64,000 nt of DNA, from the NCBI GenBank assembly GCA_007922305.1, contig ML677343.1, positions 29,207,915-29,271,914 on the forward strand, read 5' to 3'. The DNA comes from Dermatemys mawii (Eukaryota; Chordata; Testudines; Dermatemydidae). Below are positions 1 to 11,509 of the stretch, piece after piece. The first letter of the stretch is position 1, and each line of letters begins with the position of its first letter. Under the pieces are notes generated by a model. That model was not told where the DNA came from and did not search any database. It worked only from the letters and a program-made list of their open reading frames with translations. The position numbers and the translations under genes were made by a program.

Positions 1-999
1 CATTGAGACATTAACCTTTCCTATATCCCATTCTTTGTTATTCTTAATCTATTTCTTTTTATCCAAGGGCTGTCCCTTTTCATTTCTTTTCAGTGACTTC
101 TTGCCAGCACTAGTCTGGCTGGAAATCATCATAGCAATGAGAATCCTTAAAGGAAGAATAACATGACAGAAAAACCATGCAACTACATCGTACGAGAAAT
201 AATGTTGGTAATTCAGTAGGTGGCATGTGCCAATAATGAACCAATTCCACAGCATGCCGCTATGATGTGGTGTGCTGCTAGTGGCTCTGGCTTTCAGATC
301 AAACATCAAATAAGTGTATTGACTATTATCATTTAACATCCCATGGCATTTTTGGTTAGTGTGAAAATATTAGCCCTAGTGTTTTGGTAAGGTAACAAAC
401 TGGGTAATTTTCCATTCTAGCTACCAAAAATTCGTCCTACACGTTCAGTTGGGTATTATATTCTTAATTTTCTGTCCTAAATTATTGTGCACTGTTTCTA
501 CAAGCTGTTAAATTCCTGCTGTGTTCCACCCCAGAGGTGGAAGCATTTCAGTAATTCTTGTCTTCATAAAGAGACAAATCCTGGTTATCCTTTCATGAAC
601 AGGGACATAAACACAAACCCCTCCCCCAGCAAAATTGTTATAATTTGCTATGAGAGTGGGCCAGAAAAAGCCAGGGATATTACAATACCACTGATGCAGG
701 AGTGCTAGTGACTCAGAAAGAATGGGACTTTCACATCAGGATGAAAATTCATATCACTGGTCTAAAAGCTCAGACAAGAAAATGCAGTTGTCTACAGCCA
801 CTATTATAGAATCAAGTCTGTAGTAAGTACAGCAGACTGGCTTTGCGTATGCTTTGCAACCTGGCTGTCTCTTGCTGAGAGCATTCTATCACTACTGGTC
901 TCCACTTATTTGAAGTTCTTTGAGCAACGCTCATTTAGTCAAAACACACATGAGATGCATGAGATTTTTGTCCCATAGTGTGTGTTCTGATATAATAGT
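1..999. other. Non-coding, no recognised element
   Basis: AT-rich sequence with only short open frames that lack splice context or any recognisable protein motif. I see no repeat family here that I can name. The CR1 fragment begins at its right edge. Confidence 0.5.
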
Positions 1000-2253
1000 C
1001 CCTCACAAAGGCTCTTAAGCAAACTAGACAGTCACGGGACAAGAGGAAGGTCAGCTCATGGATCAGTAACTGGTTAAATTCAGGAAACAAGGGGTAGGAA
1101 TAAATAGTCAGTTTTCACAATGAAGAGAAGTAAATTCTGGGGTCCCCCAAGGATCTGTACTAGGTCCTGTGTTGTTCAACGTAGTCATAAATGATCGAGA
1201 AAAGGGAGGAAACAGTCAAGTGGCAAAATTTGCAGACAATACAAAATTACTCAAGACTGTTAAGTCCAAAGCTGACTGTGAACAGATAAAAAGAATCTCA
1301 CAAAACCTGGTTACTGGACAACAAAATGGTAGATAAAATTAAGTATTGATAAATGCAAAGTAATGCACATTTGAAAACATAATGCCAACTATACAAACAA
1401 AATGATGGGTCTGAATTAGCTGTTACCACTTAAGAAAGAGAATTTGTAATCATCATGGACGGTTCTCTGAAAACATCCACTCAATGAGCAGTGGTTATCC
1501 AGAAAGCAAACAGAACATTGGGAACCATTAGGAAAGAGATCAATAATAAAACAAATAAAAGAAAATAGCATAATGACATTATATAAATCCATGGTACACC
1601 CACAACTGAATACAGCATGCAGTTCTGGTTGCCATCTCAAAAGAGATATATTAGAATTAGAAAAGATACAGAGAAGGGCAACAAAAATGATTAGAGGTAT
1701 GGAACAGCTTCCATATGAGGAAAGACTGAAAAGACCCAGACTGTTCAGCTTCAAAAAGAGATGACTAAAGGGGGGATAATGCAGAAATCTATAAAATCAT
1801 GAATAGTATGAAAGTGAGTAGGGAAGCGTTATTTCTCCCTTCACATAACACAAAAATTAGGGGTCAACTAATGAAATTAATAGGCCGTATGTTTTTAAAA
1901 AAATAAAAGGAAATACTTCTTCACACATGCACAGTCAACTCCAGGACTTCATTGCCATTGGATGTTTTATGCAGACTAAAAGTATAATTAGGTTAAATAA
2001 AACAGATAAGTTCACAGATAAGGATTGGTCCATCTATGGCTATTAGCCAAGATGGTCAGGGATGCAGTCCCATGTCTGGATGTCCCTAAACCTTCAACTG
2101 CCAGAAGCTCGGACTGGGTGACTGTGGATCACTCGATCAATTGTCCTGTTCTGTTCATTCCCTCGGAAGCATCTGGCACTGGCCAGTGTGAGACGTCAGG
2201 ATACCGGGATAAATGGACCATTGGTCTGACCCAATATGGCTGTTCTTATGTGC
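1000..2253 (+). mobile_element. CR1-type LINE, 5'-truncated, decayed
   Basis: This is the 3' part of a CR1 non-LTR retrotransposon. Near 1140-1200 the decayed translation gives the reverse-transcriptase signature GVPQGSVLGPVLFN (the sequence shows G-PQGSVLGPVLFNV). At 1573-1764 an open stretch reads YKSMVHPQLN..., then LELEKIQRRATKMIRGMEQLPYEERLKR, the well-known C-terminus of CR1 ORF2. The 3' untranslated tail runs to about 2253, where 'tggctgttcttatgtgc' is the usual turtle CR1 3' end read on the sense strand. Frames are broken by stops and indels, so the copy is dead. The 5' end of ORF2 and all of ORF1 are absent, as expected from incomplete target-primed reverse transcription. The left edge is approximate. 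Confidence 0.88.
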
Positions 2254-3249
2254 TTTTGGATCTTTCTGAAAGAAAAGAATGCTGTCAGAATGAGGTTATT
2301 ATACTGGCGTATTGTTAATGCTATGCAAATCCTGCAAACTTATCCCATATTCTTTCTGTTTTTAAGATGAATTCACTTTGACTTTGTTTATACATGTAGA
2401 ATATCTGCTTGCCACCAATGATATAGTGAGTGAGTTTTTAGGCAGGAATTTTCTCTGAGGAAAAAAAAGAAGAATAGTTGCATGGGAGTATGCTTTGATT
2501 TTTAATCATATTTGGACTAGAACTCTAACTCTAAGAGTTATGCATATCCAGTCAGGGAAAATAAACATACCATGTGACCTATGTGCCCAGTCAAAGCAAT
2601 GCACATTTTAACTACTGAATCTCACAACAAACTTCTTGTTAATATGCTATAAACTATCTGCATTACACAGGAAATATGCAAACAGGCAAGAGCTGCAATT
2701 TGACAAATAAATGATTAGTTATGAATTATAGACCAAGTGTAATGGTGCACCGTCACAACAAGAAGCCTTAATTTGTTCCTAGATGTTGCTTTGTGTGAGT
2801 CCAGTGCTCCCTGTAATTGTTTCCTTGGACCTGAGCTAGCCTCTCTCTGTTCAAGTCTTCCATGGTGTGGGCCTTCAGCCAGATCACTTAAAAGTTCAAT
2901 CCTCTTTTGGGATAACCAAAGATCCAACTGTAAATCCAAATGAATATCTGAACTAATAGTTCTTCTACCTCTCTTGGGCTACATTGAAGTCCTCTGCTTC
3001 CTGGGCCCTGTAGTGCTTCTCCGATGTAGTTTCCTTCCAGCAAATTGTCTCCATCACCTTTCCTCCCTGCCAGTCTGGCACCTTCACTTGGATTTTCCTG
3101 CTCCTTGCAGACCCTGTCTCAGGCCCCTCAACCTCAGCCTGATCTGTCCGCTGTGGGTTTTTCCAGCCTGAGTGCCCGACACAAGCTTACCGTGTATGCT
3201 GATCACATTCTGAATGTTCCTCCCTTATTATAATATAAAGCAAGTCTCC
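2254..3249. other. Non-coding, no recognised element
   Basis: No gene or named repeat is visible. A C/T-rich stretch near 3040-3180 gives overlapping proline/leucine-rich open frames that are compositional artefacts. Confidence 0.45.
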
Positions 3250-3425
3250 TGAAATTGCACAGCCTTGGGCAAGTCATTTGATTTCTCATCTCTCAGTTCC
3301 CCATCTGTATAATGGGGATAATAGCAGCTCCCTATCTCACAGGGATATTGCAAGGATAAATATACTGAAATATTTGAAGCATTTTCCTACTATAGAAACA
3401 GGGGCCATATAAGTACTTAAGACAG
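3250..3425 (+). mobile_element. MIR-type CORE-SINE fragment
   Basis: The segment carries the diagnostic MIR series in order: 'ccttgggcaagtcatttgat', then 'ttccccatctgtataatggg', then 'gataatagcagctccctat', 'ctcacagggatattgcaagg'. It lacks the tRNA-like head and begins inside the core. Divergence is high, consistent with an ancient amniote insertion. Confidence 0.85.
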
Positions 3426-4624
3426 ATAGACAGAAATAGCTTTGAAGAGATTTTTCCACTGTTTTCCCAAAAGAAAGCAAAGTCAGCCTCCAAGAGTACG
3501 CTCTCCTCTGGACAAGGAATGACTTTTGCCCCTGATCTCTACTCCTATATGATGGAAAAGTCCCAGCGATTCACAGGACCTTTGTTTTTTTCTTGCTGCC
3601 ACCATATGGAAATCTCTAGCATTAAAAGTAGTGGGTTGTGGGGGGTTTTTCTCCCCCATATCACTTATATATAGGTCCTAATGAGATGGCCACATGGTGT
3701 CTGTGTTTTGATAACAGGACAAGAATAGCCTTTTAGTCCTCAGAGAATTCATTTATTTTCTAAAATTGAGCAGGTTGCCCAGCCATTACTTTCTCTTTTA
3801 CTGCAAGCATGATTATTACCAAGTGTTATTATTATGGAAATGCCATGAGTCCTGTCTGCTGGGGCATTTCCTGACCAGAAATGAGCAGTGGGACATCTCT
3901 TTCTTTCCACTACCCTTGGAGAACAACAATTGTTGGGAGCAAACTACGCCTAGATGGAAAGTTCCCTTTTCCTCCTCAAAACAACAAAAAAAAAGAGACT
4001 CTTGTCTGTCTGTTCCACCCCTCGGCAGGTTCCCGCCTATGCTACACCATAGCCCTGGCCTTGGCGCCCTGCCTAAAACTCCCATCTGTTTTTCAGACAG
4101 GAAATATGAATCAAAATAACATGACAAAAACCCAGTAATTAGCTTTTGTGTGTGAGGCTGCTAAGGCCTTAATGAGAAACAGGACTTGCAATAAAACTCT
4201 TGGCTACTCTCGCCGAAACTTTCTTTCCTTCTGTCTCTGCTTTTTTTTTTAATATTCATAATTTATTTTCTTTTAAGGAGAAAAGAGCGAAAAAAATCAA
4301 TCTGTGAATTGATTTTTCAGGGTTAATTGGCATGGTAGTACATAAATATTTTGACTTATTTTTTTCCGGTTGTTTGGAGTGTTCTCTCCCCACCTCAGAA
4401 TTCTCATCATCATCATCATCCATGATCTCTTGGTCCCTTTAATGGCCTTGAATGGCAGCACATTTTTAGTGCTGACACATGTTCCACAGGGAAGAAGAGG
4501 GCATTGTCTGATGTACTGGCAGGTGCTTAGTCACCAGCATGTGCTGAACGGACCTTTTGGCAGCGGTGGTGTAATATACTGGCTTTGTGCATATGTGTGA
4601 GTGATGTTGTCTTAGCTGGTCCAC
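3426..4624. other. Non-coding, no recognised element
   Basis: No supported gene. Overlapping open frames at 3766-4138 on both strands have no recognisable domain and no splice context. A short (ATC)n run lies near 4406-4421. Confidence 0.45.
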
Positions 4625-4854
4625 AATAAGGATGAAGAGTCCTATGGCACCTTATAGACTAACAGATGTATTAGGGCATAAGCTTTCGTGGGTGAATACC
4701 CACTTCGTTGGATGCATCCGATGAAGTGGGTATTCACCCACGAAAGCTTATGCTCTAATATATCTGTTAGTCTATAAGGTGCCACAGGACTCTTTGTCGC
4801 TTTTGCAGATCCAGACTAACACGGCTACCCCTCTGATACTGAATAAGGATGAAG
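4625..4854 (+). mobile_element. Head-to-head palindromic retroelement with 13-bp TSD (copy 1)
   Basis: A fold-back element (4638-4841) sits between two identical 13-bp direct repeats, AATAAGGATGAAG, at 4625-4637 and 4842-4854. The right arm (from about 4716) is a full unit running from 'catccgatgaagtgggtatt' to 'ggctacccctctgata'. The left arm is the same unit in opposite orientation and stops short at 'agtcctatgg'. The two arms meet head to head at about 4710-4717. Related copies lie at 22775-22895 (single unit) and 51726-51944 (dimer). A 13-bp duplication is unlike common cut-and-paste transposons and fits target-primed reverse transcription. Head-to-head partial units are typical of Penelope-like elements. 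It has no coding capacity. The family is very common in turtle DNA; I do not know its Repbase name. Confidence 0.8.
4718..4755 (+). ncRNA. Hammerhead-ribozyme-like core in palindromic element
   Basis: Reading the right arm: CCGATGA (4718-4724; hammerhead consensus CUGANGA with U4 to C), an extra A, stem II GTGGGT/ACCCAC (4726-4731 and 4736-4741) with loop ATTC, GAAA (4742-4745), then a short stem III AGC/GCT around TTAT, ending T-C at 4755, the position where hammerheads cleave. Copy 3 has T at position 4 (CTGACAA at 51819-51825). Against it: the extra A before stem II, mutated core bases, and no obvious stem I. Hammerhead motifs are known in Penelope-like elements, which makes the match plausible but unproved. 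Activity is unlikely for this decayed copy. Confidence 0.38.
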
Positions 4855-5054
4855 AAACTATTACTGCTATGAGCTAGGAGAGTTCTCTTTTGGGCCCACA
4901 TGGAAAAAGCTTCCATTCTGGAAGATGAAGTACCTAGCTCTGGAGGTCTGAATGGATACATACACTAGTGTTATTTCTCTATTAACTATGTCTTGTTACA
5001 CAGCACATGGATTTGTTATATTAGCCGTACCTCTCTTACCAGTGAGGCTGGGCA

Positions 5055-6190
5055 GTGCATTATGAAGCTAATACCCTAGACATGGCACATTCAGGATTCA
5101 GGCCAGGACATGAAACTGAAATTGTGTTAGTGGCACTGATGGATGATATCCTGCTGCCAGTGGATAGAGGGTGGACATCCATTCTCATCCTCCGGGACCT
5201 CTCGGCTACATTTAATGCTGCTGACTGTAACATACTTCTGTCTCATCTGAGACAGGTAGCAGGGATCCAGTGTAATGGGTTAAACTGTCTCTAGTCCTTC
5301 TTGGTGGGATGCACCCAACAAGTAGTGATGGAAACTGCACCTCCACCACTAGATCCCACGAGGATCAGTTCCCTCTCAAATCTATTCAACATCTACATGC
5401 AGCCACTAGGTGAAGTGCCCAGACTACATGGACTCAAATGCCACCAATATACAGATGGCATACTGCTCTGTATGTCCTTCACTACATATGACCATACTAC
5501 TACCACCAATACAGCCCAGTGCTTGGATGAAATGAGTTCATGGATGAAGAACAGCAGGCTGAAGCTGAACCCAGGCAAGACAGAGGTCATGTTGGTGGGC
5601 AGAGGAAAGCACTTTGAGAAGTTTGGAGCCACGGAGCAGTCTCCTGTGATTGAAAGTGCACAACCACAACTGGTTAATTCAGTTGTAGCTTAGACATTCT
5701 TCTCAATTCCTCATTGGTGCTAAGTTTTCATATAGCAGCATCCATAAATAATACAAACTATCATCTCCAGTTGCCTAGGAGACTCCATCTCATCTTGGAG
5801 AATGATGACCTGACCTCAATTATTCATGTCTTTGTCACCACTTGGCTGGACTACAACACAGGAATATATCTGGGCATGAAGCCTTGAATTTTAAAGTTCT
5901 CAGTGGTCTGGGCACAGGGTGTCTAAAAGATTAGTCAAAGCTCCAGGATGAAGACCATGATAGACAACTTCACTCCTCTAGTAAAATGGGACTTTCTATC
6001 ATAAGGATAAAGCTCATCTGTGCAGAAGACAGAACTTTCTTGAGGGCAGTCCAAGTCTGTGGAACAAACTCCCACCCAAACTAGGGACCATCACAAACCT
6101 CACCACCTTCCACTCTAAGTGCAATATGCATTTCTTTGACCATGCCTTATCTACCATAAACCTACAGCAACGTGTGTATACATACATATT
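5055..6190 (+). mobile_element. L2-like LINE fragment, decayed reverse transcriptase
   Basis: This is a non-LTR retrotransposon fragment of the L2/CR1 group. Open pieces at 5055-5294 and 5301-5693 translate to HSGFRPGHETE (start of the RT fingers/palm) and ILRDLSATFNAADCNILLSH (motif A; the usual L-DLSAAFDT with the catalytic Asp changed). SNLFNIYMQPLGEV follows, then LKCHQYTDGILL (the Y-A-D-D catalytic box degraded to YTDG), and SRLKLNPGKTEVMLVG. Around 6055-6150 'gtggaacaaactccc' corresponds to the LWNSLP segment near the C-terminus. Loss of the catalytic aspartates and several stops make it non-functional. A second fragment of this group lies at 42060-42500. Confidence 0.82.
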
Positions 6191-6350
6191 TTACTATATT
6201 ATATAAATAAAAACTAAAACATTCACTTCACACATTACTTCTGCTTCTGGGGAGCGGATGAGAAAACAAACATCATCTGACAGATAATTAATTATTTAAT
6301 GGGCAACCAGAAGTACTCACATACTTTGGTGATGAGCATGACATTAGACT

Positions 6351-6373
6351 AGAATAGAATGGAATAGAATAGC
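6351..6373. repeat. (TAGAA)n microsatellite
   Basis: Short imperfect pentamer repeat, 'tagaatagaatggaatagaa', within AT-rich sequence. Confidence 0.8.
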
Positions 6374-6754
6374 ACTGTGTTGGTGCACTATTTTTACCTT
6401 AGAAGACCAGAGTCTGGACCCTTCTTTAGGCCAGAAATTAAAATGAGCTGTGAGGAGTGGGGGGTTCATTCTACTCTCCAGCTGTGCACATCAGCAAATT
6501 ATCACAAAACTGGTAGCCTCTTGGCAAGAGTGATATAGGGCTTATACAATATTAGGGTTTTATCATTCCTAGGTGTCTCTGGTAAGACACTGGTTGAAAT
6601 CCCGTCCCCATTAAAATCCATAGCACACAACTGTAGGGGATTTTTCAGATGATCTTGCCAAGGACATTTTCACTTAGTTACTTGTATACAGGATTTATTT
6701 TTGAGCCTAGGCCTCTAAAGATAACAGGCAAATGTACTAGCATTGTCTTATACT

Positions 6755-6890
6755 TAGATTGCAAGCTCTTTGGGCCAGAGACTGTCTTAATGTTTTGTAT
6801 TTATACATCCCTGATCACAGCAGGATTCTGATCCAAGACTGAGGCCAATAGGTGCTACAATAATACATATAAAAATAAATAAGAGGTAGC
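6755..6890 (+). mobile_element. Amniote SINE/LINE 3'-tail repeat
   Basis: The series 'agattgcaagctctttgggc', 'agagactgtcttaatgtttt', 'aggtgctacaataatacata' matches the widespread reptile/bird repeat tail that reads approximately 'gattgtaagctctttggggc ... ggtgctacggtaatacaaat'. The same tail occurs in antisense next to the SINE head at 16885-17115. I am sure of the family by eye but not of its database name. Confidence 0.7.
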
Positions 6891-8469
6891 AACCACTAAA
6901 AAGTGGCAAAAAGTATGAACTACACAGAGAGTTTCTCAAATGGAGTTGGAAGTTAAAGTAACAATACCTTAGCCTTAAAGATATGACTGTGCAACAATAA
7001 GCTTTATAGCGAGAGAATACATTGGTATAGGGATACATTCCTTTCTAATTTGCTTCTCCATTTAAAATAGTTGCTGAGACACACAGATAACCATGCAGTG
7101 CCCTAGGTACTTTAAACTCTGTGCCCAGCATTCCTCTTCTCACATACACACTAGAAAGACACATGGTATTAGTATTTAAGATTCAATTATTCAGTGGTAG
7201 AGCTTTAACCTGTGTAATATAGTGAAAGCCTTTGGGAGACTATTAAAATTTAATAGGGAAAGTATGGCATTTAAACCATTTCTTTTGCTTCCAAGCATTG
7301 ATGTCAAATGATTGTTTATTATTTGTATAACTAAAACATAGTACATCTGTGGTGGTGGGGAATACAGGAGGTTACTAATACACAGTTGCAAAACATCAGC
7401 AGCGATTAGCCCCTCGCGTGCCAATGATTGAGATTGCCAGATGCTAAAACCCATGGACTAGGTCCTCGGGCCCCATGTATTTTGTTGAAAATCCCTGCCT
7501 CACTCAACAGAGGATGATGATGATCCAAGGAAATGGGCACACTGGTTTGTATCTGGATCTGGTTGCTAAGCTTGTTGTTAACTGTCCCTATGGATAATAT
7601 TTTGGGTCAATTATTCTCCAGACTTGGCTGCGCTCTCGTTGCAAGCTGTTTGGAAATAACACTGTTTGTGAAGATGTTCCCTCTCTGTAGCTGGCTGCAT
7701 GTTTCTCTCACTTTCTGTACCTCCTCTGTTGCTTGTTTCACTGAGAATTGCCTGTTCAAGGTGGCACCACTCTTTGCTCCTTCTCACTCTTCTCTGGTTC
7801 TTCCAAGCTCTGTGCTTCTTAGACCAATTAACAACATCCAGCAGGTCATTTGATACATGGCCTGTATCAGGCCTAGCTATTCTCCTTCTTGTGCTCCATG
7901 TCTCTTCCATCCACTACTTTCCCAGGACTGTCTCTTCCCATCTCTGCTATCATCTTATTTTCCTTTTGAACTTACGCAGCCCTCCCTTCATCACTTAGCA
8001 GGTGACTTCTCCAAACCTTGTCCTTATCTTTTCTCCACCTCTCTTCCCTCCTTTCCTCCCTCCCTACCTAGCTACCACTCTATCCCTCCCTTTCTCTCCT
8101 CCCACCTACTCCGAGGGTCACACTTTTGACCAATCATCTCAAACTTCTTTTACTCTCCCTCCCCACACATTTCTGACCCACTATTAGCAGTTGCTGACTC
8201 CTTAAATTTGACTTTGTTCTCTCTAAAACCACGTCTTAATCGTATGTCATCCCCTAAAGCACTGGAACTCATTTTCCCTGTGAATTTCTCCCTTAGCCCC
8301 TCATTTGCTCACTGTATCCTCTCCACCTGTCCATCATCCCCTTTAACTTTATCCTTTGACTTCTTAACCTAACATCATATTCATTTTGATACATAGATCA
8401 CTTCTGGCATTCAGGGGTGAAATTTGCAGCACTGGGATGTTCAAAAATGTGACACACGATCTAAAGATT
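6891..8469. other. Non-coding; pyrimidine-rich tract
   Basis: No gene supported. From about 7900 to 8350 the + strand is strongly C/T-biased, and this produces several Ser/Pro/Leu-rich overlapping frames (for example 7533-7853 and 7857-8129) that are compositional. It may be an unrecognised ancient repeat read in antisense. Confidence 0.4.
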
Positions 8470-8665
8470 AAAAAACATAAGAACAGGCCATACTAGGTGA
8501 CACCAATGGTCCATCTAGCTCAGTATCCTGTCTTCCAACAGTGACCAATGCCAGGAGCCTCAGAGGGAATGAATAAAATGGTTAATCATCCAGTGATCCA
8601 TCCCTCCTGTCGCCCATTCCCAATTTCTGGCAAACAGAGGCAAGGACTCTTCAGAGCATGGTTTT
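8470..8665 (-). mobile_element. CR1 LINE 3' end, antisense
   Basis: The left edge 'aacataagaacaggccatac' is the reverse complement of the turtle CR1 3' terminus. It is followed by 'caccaatggtccatctagct', 'cagtatcctgtcttccaaca' and 'gaccaatgccagg', the standard order of this tail. Only the non-coding 3' region is present. Confidence 0.85.
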
Positions 8666-9962
8666 GCTTCAGAATGTAAAGGCCCATGTTCTCTTGTCTA
8701 ATCTCTGAGTACAGTGGTGATGTATCCTCATGCTCTGGACAAGTGATAGACCCCTTTCAGCCACTTAGTTCTTCTCCCTCTTTGTTTTCCACTCTGCCTT
8801 GTGAAAGAACTTGCTACACACTTTCTTTTAGAGCTCCAGGACACCACAGTAGCTTTGGACTTGTCACGGCTTGGCAGCTACGGAATGTGGTTTAATATCA
8901 GTTTGTGTAGCTACCTGCTTTAACACCACCTGTTCTCCACTTGGCCCACTTACATACCACAATTTATTTTTGTACTAAGGGAAAAATATATGGAATAATA
9001 AATTGTGCGCTTTAGCGTTCAGGCAGCTATTTCCTTGAGAAGAGGGCCCTTGAAGAGGATCCTTAGTGGGCCTTTACCTATGAATCAATGACTGTGAATA
9101 GCTTATGCGCCCAACTGCAAATCCCAGGGTGTGAAGGGGAGGCAAATTTTAGCTCTTGCCTTTATAACACAGTAGGAACTTCAACTTCTGAGTCTGCCTT
9201 TGATTCAAGAAAAGGACAGACGGAAGCAATATCACTGTACAAATACAGGAGACAGTTCCAAACCGTGTTATATTTTCTACCATAATGGTTTTGAAAGACC
9301 CTTTCATCCAGCCTTGACAAATTAACCGTTATATTTGCATTGCTGTTCTGGGCACTACGTAAGTCAGTGTGGAAAAAATCATATATTTAAGGCAATTTAA
9401 ATGCTATTATTCTTTTCCTTTCATCCTCAATGCTTTCATTTTTGTTCATTTCCCATGTTACTGGCAGGGGATGGGTGAACAGGTGCAGCTAAAATAAAGG
9501 GCCTCTCCTTTGCCCTGAAATTTCACCCTATATTTGAATCAAATATTTTTAAAGTTTGAAAACTTTTTAGCTAACTGAGTTTTATTTTACCGTTAGTAAT
9601 GTAATATTCCAGTAACTCCCTGAGGTCCTAGTTAAGAGTAGGGAGTTATTGCACAGTGCACTGTATAAATACATAGACGCCTGGTTGTACAAACACTCAG
9701 GCACATGTTTTCCTTTAGGCACATGAGGTGTTCCGCTGGGTCTGCTCTGAGAGCCAGAGCTATGTGAATCAATTTAGATTCAAATAACCACCCCTCACCA
9801 CCACACCCAAACCTCCTCCCAGATATGTAGTTGGAGGGTTTGTTTGTTTTGGTAAGCCTCTGTAATTCCTGATTCCCGCCAACCTCCTCTCCTGAAGGGC
9901 AATGGGTATGTCTGAGTAGCACTTAGAATTACACCCCAGCTTGCCATGTACTAAGTTGCACT
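8666..9962. other. Non-coding, no recognised element
   Basis: Ordinary AT-rich sequence; no supported exon, RNA or named repeat. Confidence 0.45.
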
Positions 9963-10470
9963 CAGGGCTGTCCCTAGGCAGGTGCGAGGCCCAGGACATA
10001 GGCACTGAGTTTCTGTCTTCTGGGGGGTGCTTCTCCCCTGCCTCTGCCCAGGCCCTACCCCCACTCCACCGTTTCCCCCACGGCCTCACTGCGCCTATTC
10101 CCAACTCTGCTTCACCTCCATTCCAGCTTTTCTCACCCCACCTCTTCCCCGCCCAGTTCCGCCACCTCCCCAAAGTGTGCTGCGCCCTCGCTCCTGTCCC
10201 CTGCCCCAGTGCCTCCAGACACCATGCAACAGCTGATCAGTGGTAGGCACTGGGAGAGAGGGGGAGGTACTGATCGGCAGGTCCGCCGGTGGGCTGGAGC
10301 ACTGGGGGAAGGGGGAAGTTGGTAGGGGGGCTCTTCCTCATCCCATCTGCCCACCAACTCCTGCCTCACCTCACCGCCAGCCTCCTCAGGAAGCATGGAG
10401 CCCCCCAGAGCATGGGGCCCAGGGCGGTCATCCCAATTTGCTGTACCCTAGGCACGGCTCTGCTTGCACT
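9955..10470. mobile_element. GC-rich non-autonomous hAT-like element with 8-bp TSD
   Basis: The element spans 9963-10462. The left end CAGGGCTGTCCCTAGG and the reverse complement of the right end CAGAGCCGTGCCTAGG agree at 13 of 16 positions. The flanks are gttgcact (9955-9962) and cttgcact (10463-10470), 7 of 8 identical. An 8-bp duplication and CAG-starting termini are hAT hallmarks. The interior is C-rich then G-rich, which creates several spurious Pro/Arg-rich open frames on both strands. No transposase is encoded, so mobilisation would need an enzyme in trans. Confidence 0.78.
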
Positions 10471-11509
10471 AACAGCTGGAATACACCTAGCGTTCTTATG
10501 TGCTAAATGTGCTCATGGACCCTGCTGCCAGGCATCAAAAGTTCTCTCGTACACTTTGATCTACCCCACTTAGAAATGGGCACAGATCAGAGTGCAGCAG
10601 GTAACTTTTAGTGAGCAGGATCCGGGTCCCCCTGGACGCAGTGGGCAACAGGCTTATGTGTGGTAAATATACAGCCCTGCTTGCTGGGACCTAAGTGTTC
10701 ATATAAACAAGCTGTATGAGAAAGGCTATTCTAATGGTATTGGCAGCCTGCCTGAAAGCAGGAAACATTGATGGTCAGCCATAAAGCATGATCCCCTAAG
10801 ATCTTTAAACAAAGTTTGCAGACTCTAGGTGCAGATAGCTCAGACTCATGTGTAAACTTTTGAGCTACTCATCCTCCAAAAGATCTTTTTTTGAAATTAG
10901 TCCCTCCTTAACTATAGTGTGAAAAGCCTGCTCCGACATAGTGCTCATGAGCTGTGGAAAAGCTGAACAATAGACATGCATTGAGTTTTCTGAGAGGATG
11001 TAGGATTGGATCAAACTCCCACTGATGTCAGTAGAAGGACTCACTTTGACTTCTTTGAGAGTTGGACTGAGGGCAGTCGGTGAGTGGTACTTAGTGTAGC
11101 GCTCCTGCCTCATGCTCCATATATGTCTTATCATGCAAGCTTTAACTCACAAAGTCAATGTCAGAAACCTATTTTTATTAGGTTCAGTTCCACTTTTGGG
11201 GAAACCTGAGTCTCAGTGCAAGGAACAGGCAGAAGAAACAGAATTTTTTCATCATGCTTTGGCAGCTGTAGCTCTCTTTCCCAATCTTGATATTTGTATA
11301 TCCTTTTTTTCCCTTGCATTCATTTCAACCACAACTTGAAAAGATTAAAGCCTGACGTTAGTACTTAGAGGAAAAGGCCAACAGTGCAGCCTGTTCAATG
11401 AGAATGGAAAAGAACGTTGGATGACCGAAGTTATTTGAAATGACAGCATTAATACTTGGCAATTATACTATGAAGAGCCTTTCATCTCAGCATCTCAGGG
11501 ACCAGATTA
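10471..11509. other. Non-coding, no recognised element
   Basis: No supported gene or repeat family visible. Confidence 0.45.

Noticed and set aside
4638..4841. Palindrome as an ordinary cut-and-paste MITE
   Set aside because: The 13-bp duplication and unequal arms, repeated in the other copies, fit retrotransposition better.
7533..8187. Several overlapping Ser/Leu/Pro-rich frames
   Set aside because: They follow a pyrimidine-rich tract on one strand; such frames arise from composition.
10027..10506. Overlapping Pro- and Gly-rich frames on both strands
   Set aside because: They fall inside the GC-rich hAT-like element and have no domain.
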